A stretch of DNA of 9,794 bases from Pseudomonadota bacterium (GTDB taxonomy: Bacteria > Pseudomonadota > Gammaproteobacteria > Steroidobacterales > Steroidobacteraceae), in the NCBI GenBank assembly GCA_021815905.1, contig JAKAZP010000065.1, forward strand, positions 1-9,794, written 5' to 3'. A model generated the notes under the pieces. It saw only the letters and a list, made by a program, of their open reading frames with translations, was not told the origin of the DNA and did no database searches. Made by a program: the position numbers and the translations under genes. Positions 7,071 to 9,794 of this stretch are shown one piece after another. How positions within the stretch are numbered: position 1 is the first letter of the stretch; every line of letters begins with the position of its first letter.

Positions 7071-9578
7071 TCACTTCAGGACGAGAGCGGCGCTGCCGAG
7101 CGCCGCCTGGCAGGCGGCCTCGGTGGCCGTTTCCACGGTCGGAGGGGTGCTGAGCGTCAGCGTCGGGATCCGGTTGAGCAGCGCGCCGAGCTCGTTCTGC
7201 AGCGCCGTGGCATAGGTCGGGTCGACGGTCGCGCCGACCGCGAGCGCACTCATCAGCGGCGTGATGACGATGCTCTGGTTGGAGGAGCTGCCGAAGAACG
7301 AGGCCGCCGTGCTCGTGAGGCTGGCGTCGAGCCCGGTGCCGAAGAACTTGTCGCGGTAGGAGGCGTTCATCACGAGCTCGCCGCAATAGACGCCCGCGAG
7401 CTGCGAGATGGCCGTCTGCTCCGAGGCCGTGAACGCGCTGATCTCGGGCACCGAGGGGAGCGACTGCTCCTGGCTGGCGTAGAGCGCGGAGACCGCCGGA
7501 TCGGTGACCGGCACCCCGGTCGCCTGCGAGAGCGAGGCGTTGATCTCGGCGAAGAGGTGCACCCCGAGGTCGGGCTGCGGGGTGTTGTCGGTGGCCGGCG
7601 GATTCGGGGGCACGACCGGATCGACGTACACGTGAGTGCTGCCGCCGAGCTGGTCGAAGGACAGGAAGAACATGTCGTTCTGCACGCCCTCGTCCACGCC
7701 GATCACCGCGCCGACGCTCGAGAGCAACTGCCCGCTGCCGGCCGTGTAGGCGGACCCGCCTATGGTGGTGTCGACGGTGGAGAACGACTGCCCGACGGTC
7801 GGGATCGAGCCGTTGATGCCGATGCGGATGCCCTTGATCGCGATGTTCTGCGGCTGAGCGCCGGCGGTGAGGCTGACGAACGTCGGATCGTAGAAGAGGT
7901 AGCTGTAGTCGTCGTACTGCATCGCCGTCATCATGATGTACGACTCGGGGATGCCCACGATGCCGCTGACGTCGAACAGCAGGTAGTATTTCTGCCCGAC
8001 GCCGGCATTGAAGTTCTGCAGCACCTGCGCCGGGGTGAGCGCCGTGTCGTGGATCGCGAGCATGCGGATCTCGCCGAGCCACTGGCGGTCGCCGGTGGTT
8101 TCGTTGCCGAGCACCAGGGCGAAGGTGTCGTCCCAGTTCGCGAGCGAGCCGCCGCCGGAAGGATCGACGTCGCCGGTGAACTTGCCGTTGACGTACAGCC
8201 TCTGCCCGTTCACCGGGTCGTAGGTGAGCACGATGTGCTGCAGCGCCGCCTGCGCGAAATCGCCGCTCGCGGAAGTGAGGAGCGGGGTGCCGCCGTTGGT
8301 GTCGGTCGTGCTGCTGCGCGTGCTCGCCTGGTACTGCATGGCGTTCTGTCCGAGCGTGACGTCGCGCTCGGTGTCGCTGCCGGAGTAGCTGACGATGTTC
8401 GCCTTCGTCTGGGTGACGTTGGCGGGCGCGGCCCACACCTCGATCGAGTACTCACCGGTGGTCTTGATGAGATCGGCGATCTTCTGGCTGGTGCTGGTCA
8501 GCGCCTGGGCCTTGCTGCCCTGGGCGAAGATGACGCCCCACGCGCCGTCCCAGGTGAAATTGCCCGAGAGGGTGAGATCGGCCTCCGGGCTGACGCCGCT
8601 CGTGTCGTAGGCGGTATAGCCCGTGCCCTCCTTGAACTCGTATTTGGCGACGGTGTCGGCGTCGAAGCGGTTGCCCCCGGAGGCGATGATTCCCTGCTGC
8701 AGCAGCAGCGCCTTGGAGATGACCAGCGACGGGTCGACCGTGGTCACCGGAATCGTGTTGGCGAAGGCGGTGATGGCGGCCAGCATCTGCGCGGCGCTTC
8801 CCGGGCAGTCCGGGGCGCCGCCCGGGATGGTCGGCCAGCAGTGGTGCGACTCGTCCGCCAGGCGCTCGACGAAGCGCGATGCCGCCGGATCGTCCAGATT
8901 GATCTTCGCCTGCGCCTCGAGGTAGGCCTGATTCGGATCGGAGCTCGCGAAGTAGGGCGCCTGCGGCGTCGATGAGCCGGGATCGTGACAGGCGGAGCAG
9001 AATCGCCGCAGCACCGGCGCCCAGAGGAGCGACTGGAACTCGCTCGAGTCGGCCGGGAAGACCTTGGTCCCGCCGACCGACTGCTCGGGCGGGGGCACCA
9101 GCGCCACCTTCGCCGAGGCGCCGCTGCCGCCACCGATCCAGTTCTGGATCCACGTGAGCATGGTGTCGGCGCACGCCTGGGGAGAGGCGACCCAGCAGTT
9201 ATGTCCGCTGCCGACCTTCAGCACGAGCTCGGACTTCCCCGGCTGGGACGCGTCGATGAGCGGCAGCGCGGCCTGGTAAGCGAGATTGACGTCGTCGGAG
9301 CGCGCGAACATCGGCGACTGACCACCCTGGTGATGGCAGCCGCCGCAGCGGTCCGGCGAGCGGACGTTCTGCCACAGCGCGTTCTGGAACGCGAGGACGT
9401 CGGCGCTCTTGGCGGCGGGACCGGTGTAGTTCTGCGCGGTGGCGGTCGTCCCCGTCGACTGGTTGACCTGGGTCGATGGGCCGCTCGGACCGCAGCCGGC
9501 GAGCGCCAGGGCGAGCAGCGCGCAGGCCGCCGCGGCGCGCGCGCGCGATGCGAGGAAAGCGAACGGGAGGCGGTTCAT
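7071..9578 (-). CDS. Lipoprotein with duplicated CxxCH domains and a LamG-like domain
   Basis: 835 residues. I chose ATG 9578 because AGGAGG lies 8 bases upstream and the signal peptide starts cleanly; the longer frame from TTG 9608 is unlikely. Residues 1-29 are a lipoprotein signal with lipobox LAGC and Cys29. Two tandem domains follow, near residues 59-150 and 176-276. Each carries a c-type haem motif (CGGCH at 78-82, CSACH at 194-198) and a later H-x-CW and Cys pair. Residues ~309-525 form a concanavalin/LamG-like jelly roll (EYSIEVWAAPANV, QHIVLTYDPVNGQRLYVNGK, WLGEIRMLAIHDTALTPAQV). A further beta-rich segment (LLFDVSGIVGIPESYIMM) and a helical C-terminal domain (~670-835) complete it. 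The plan resembles planctomycete-type cytochrome/LamG proteins that accompany DUF1501 partners. A surface or periplasmic redox protein with a carbohydrate- or protein-binding domain is inferred. Haem attachment is predicted from the motifs only, and the axial ligands are uncertain. Confidence 0.88.
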   Translation of the reverse strand: MNRLPFAFLASRARAAAACALLALALAGCGPSGPSTQVNQSTGTTATAQNYTGPAAKSADVLAFQNALWQNVRSPDRCGGCHHQGGQSPMFARSDDVNLAYQAALPLIDASQPGKSELVLKVGSGHNCWVASPQACADTMLTWIQNWIGGGSGASAKVALVPPPEQSVGGTKVFPADSSEFQSLLWAPVLRRFCSACHDPGSSTPQAPYFASSDPNQAYLEAQAKINLDDPAASRFVERLADESHHCWPTIPGGAPDCPGSAAQMLAAITAFANTIPVTTVDPSLVISKALLLQQGIIASGGNRFDADTVAKYEFKEGTGYTAYDTSGVSPEADLTLSGNFTWDGAWGVIFAQGSKAQALTSTSQKIADLIKTTGEYSIEVWAAPANVTQTKANIVSYSGSDTERDVTLGQNAMQYQASTRSSTTDTNGGTPLLTSASGDFAQAALQHIVLTYDPVNGQRLYVNGKFTGDVDPSGGGSLANWDDTFALVLGNETTGDRQWLGEIRMLAIHDTALTPAQVLQNFNAGVGQKYYLLFDVSGIVGIPESYIMMTAMQYDDYSYLFYDPTFVSLTAGAQPQNIAIKGIRIGINGSIPTVGQSFSTVDTTIGGSAYTAGSGQLLSSVGAVIGVDEGVQNDMFFLSFDQLGGSTHVYVDPVVPPNPPATDNTPQPDLGVHLFAEINASLSQATGVPVTDPAVSALYASQEQSLPSVPEISAFTASEQTAISQLAGVYCGELVMNASYRDKFFGTGLDASLTSTAASFFGSSSNQSIVITPLMSALAVGATVDPTYATALQNELGALLNRIPTLTLSTPPTVETATEAACQAALGSAALVLK

Positions 9579-9586
9579 CGAGAAGA

Positions 9587-9592
9587 CCTCCT
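9587..9592 (-). promoter_or_regulatory. Ribosome binding site that fixes the LamG lipoprotein start
   Basis: Read on the minus strand this is a perfect AGGAGG, 8 bases before ATG 9578. It decides for that ATG over the in-frame TTG at 9608, which would put the site inside the coding region and add ten residues ahead of the signal peptide. Confidence 0.85.
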
Positions 9593-9604
9593 GATGAGCC
9601 TGGC

Positions 9605-9794
9605 TCAATTGCCCGCGCAGGACGCAGCCGACTGCTGGAACACCTTCTTCAGGTCATAGCCGTCGGAGGTGAAGTTCGACTGGATCGTCGCGACCGTGGC
9701 CTGATCGGCGGTGCTGGTCGGAGCGCGCAGGCACACCGCCCGGAACACCTTGACCACCTGGCAGTTGGCGAACGCCTGGGTGTTCTCGAGCTCC
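9605..9794 (-). CDS. C-terminus of a PSCyt3/DUF1585-like protein, N-terminus beyond the right edge (partial)
   Basis: Only the last 62 codons are in the window, ending at TGA 9607-9605; I translated them by hand. The peptide reads ELENTQAFANCQVVKVFRAV, CLRAPTSTADQATVATIQSN, then FTSDGYDLKKVFQQSAASCAGN. The sequence of an FAxCQ helix, a short proline turn, a second helix and an F-x-S-x-GYDLKKVF helix resembles the C-terminal helical domain (DUF1585/PSCyt3) of DUF1592-type planctomycete cytochrome proteins, which usually ends in a GYDLKxL helix. Three cysteines (in FANC, AVCL and ASCAG) suggest an oxidising compartment. The stop lies 26 bases before the start of the LamG lipoprotein, so it is probably in the same operon. 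The assignment rests on 62 residues and is tentative, but the frame itself is well supported by neighbour spacing. Confidence 0.7.
   Translation of the reverse strand, partial: ELENTQAFANCQVVKVFRAVCLRAPTSTADQATVATIQSNFTSDGYDLKKVFQQSAASCAGN

Larger units (their letters stand above)
1..9794 (-). other. Seven-gene envelope operon (both ends outside the window)
   Basis: All seven genes are co-directional, with gaps of 26, 24, 2, -4, 6 and -4 bases in reading order. No gap is long enough for a convincing terminator plus promoter, and I see no hairpin followed by a T-run in any of them. The two upstream gaps carry strong ribosome sites, while downstream genes rely on overlapping or near-touching stop/start codons. 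All six genes whose N-terminus is visible encode an export signal. A single transcript is therefore the simplest reading; its promoter must lie beyond base 9794 unless internal promoters exist. Confidence 0.75.

Noticed and set aside
5395..8436. Minus-strand 1194-codon open frame extending upstream of the redoxin
   Set aside because: Only its last 180 codons (4852-5394) look like protein. The upstream part is an Arg/His-rich shadow of the DUF1501-like and LamG genes in another frame, so the start was placed at ATG 5394.
9579..9608. Upstream TTG start (9608) for the LamG lipoprotein
   Set aside because: The perfect AGGAGG at 9592-9587 would lie inside the coding sequence, and the added ten residues would precede a complete lipoprotein signal.

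Overview
This is a GC-rich (my estimate, roughly 70%), almost fully coding stretch from what looks like a proteobacterium. I lean towards a gammaproteobacterium of the Xanthomonadales, Nevskiales or Steroidobacterales type, judging from codon use and from the look of the exported DUF1501-like protein and the TPR proteins. No rRNA, tRNA, CRISPR array, insertion sequence or phage gene is visible. All seven genes I can support lie on the minus strand, so the biological reading order is from high to low coordinates.

The layout in reading order is: (1) the C-terminal end of a protein running off the right edge (9794-9605), resembling the terminal helical domain of DUF1592/DUF1585-type 'planctomycete cytochrome' proteins; (2) a large lipoprotein with two CxxCH motifs in two tandem, clearly duplicated domains, followed by a LamG/concanavalin-like domain (9578-7071); (3) a twin-arginine exported DUF1501-like protein, of a family often mislabelled 'GspF' (7046-5397); (4) an exported TlpA-like thioredoxin-fold protein with a CGSC active site (5394-4852); (5) an exported protein with a Pro/Ala linker, a coiled coil and a beta-rich C-terminal domain (4855-4172); (6) an exported TPR protein with a coiled-coil C-terminus and a GTG start (4165-2186); (7) a TPR lipoprotein that runs off the left edge (2189-1).

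Gene gaps are 26, 24, 2, -4, 6 and -4 bases, so the seven genes probably form one transcription unit. Its promoter lies beyond the right edge and its end beyond the left edge. Every complete gene has an export signal (two lipoproteins, one Tat, three Sec), so the whole unit serves the cell envelope. Genes 1-3 look like the PSCyt/DUF1501 module pairing best known from Planctomycetes. Gene 4 could keep cysteines reduced for haem attachment or act on disulfides in its neighbours. Genes 5-7 look like a periplasmic scaffold set. Their joint function is not known to me and is the most interesting open question here.

There is no gene-free stretch longer than 26 bases inside the window. The long plus-strand open frames are antisense shadows caused by GC-rich third codon positions.
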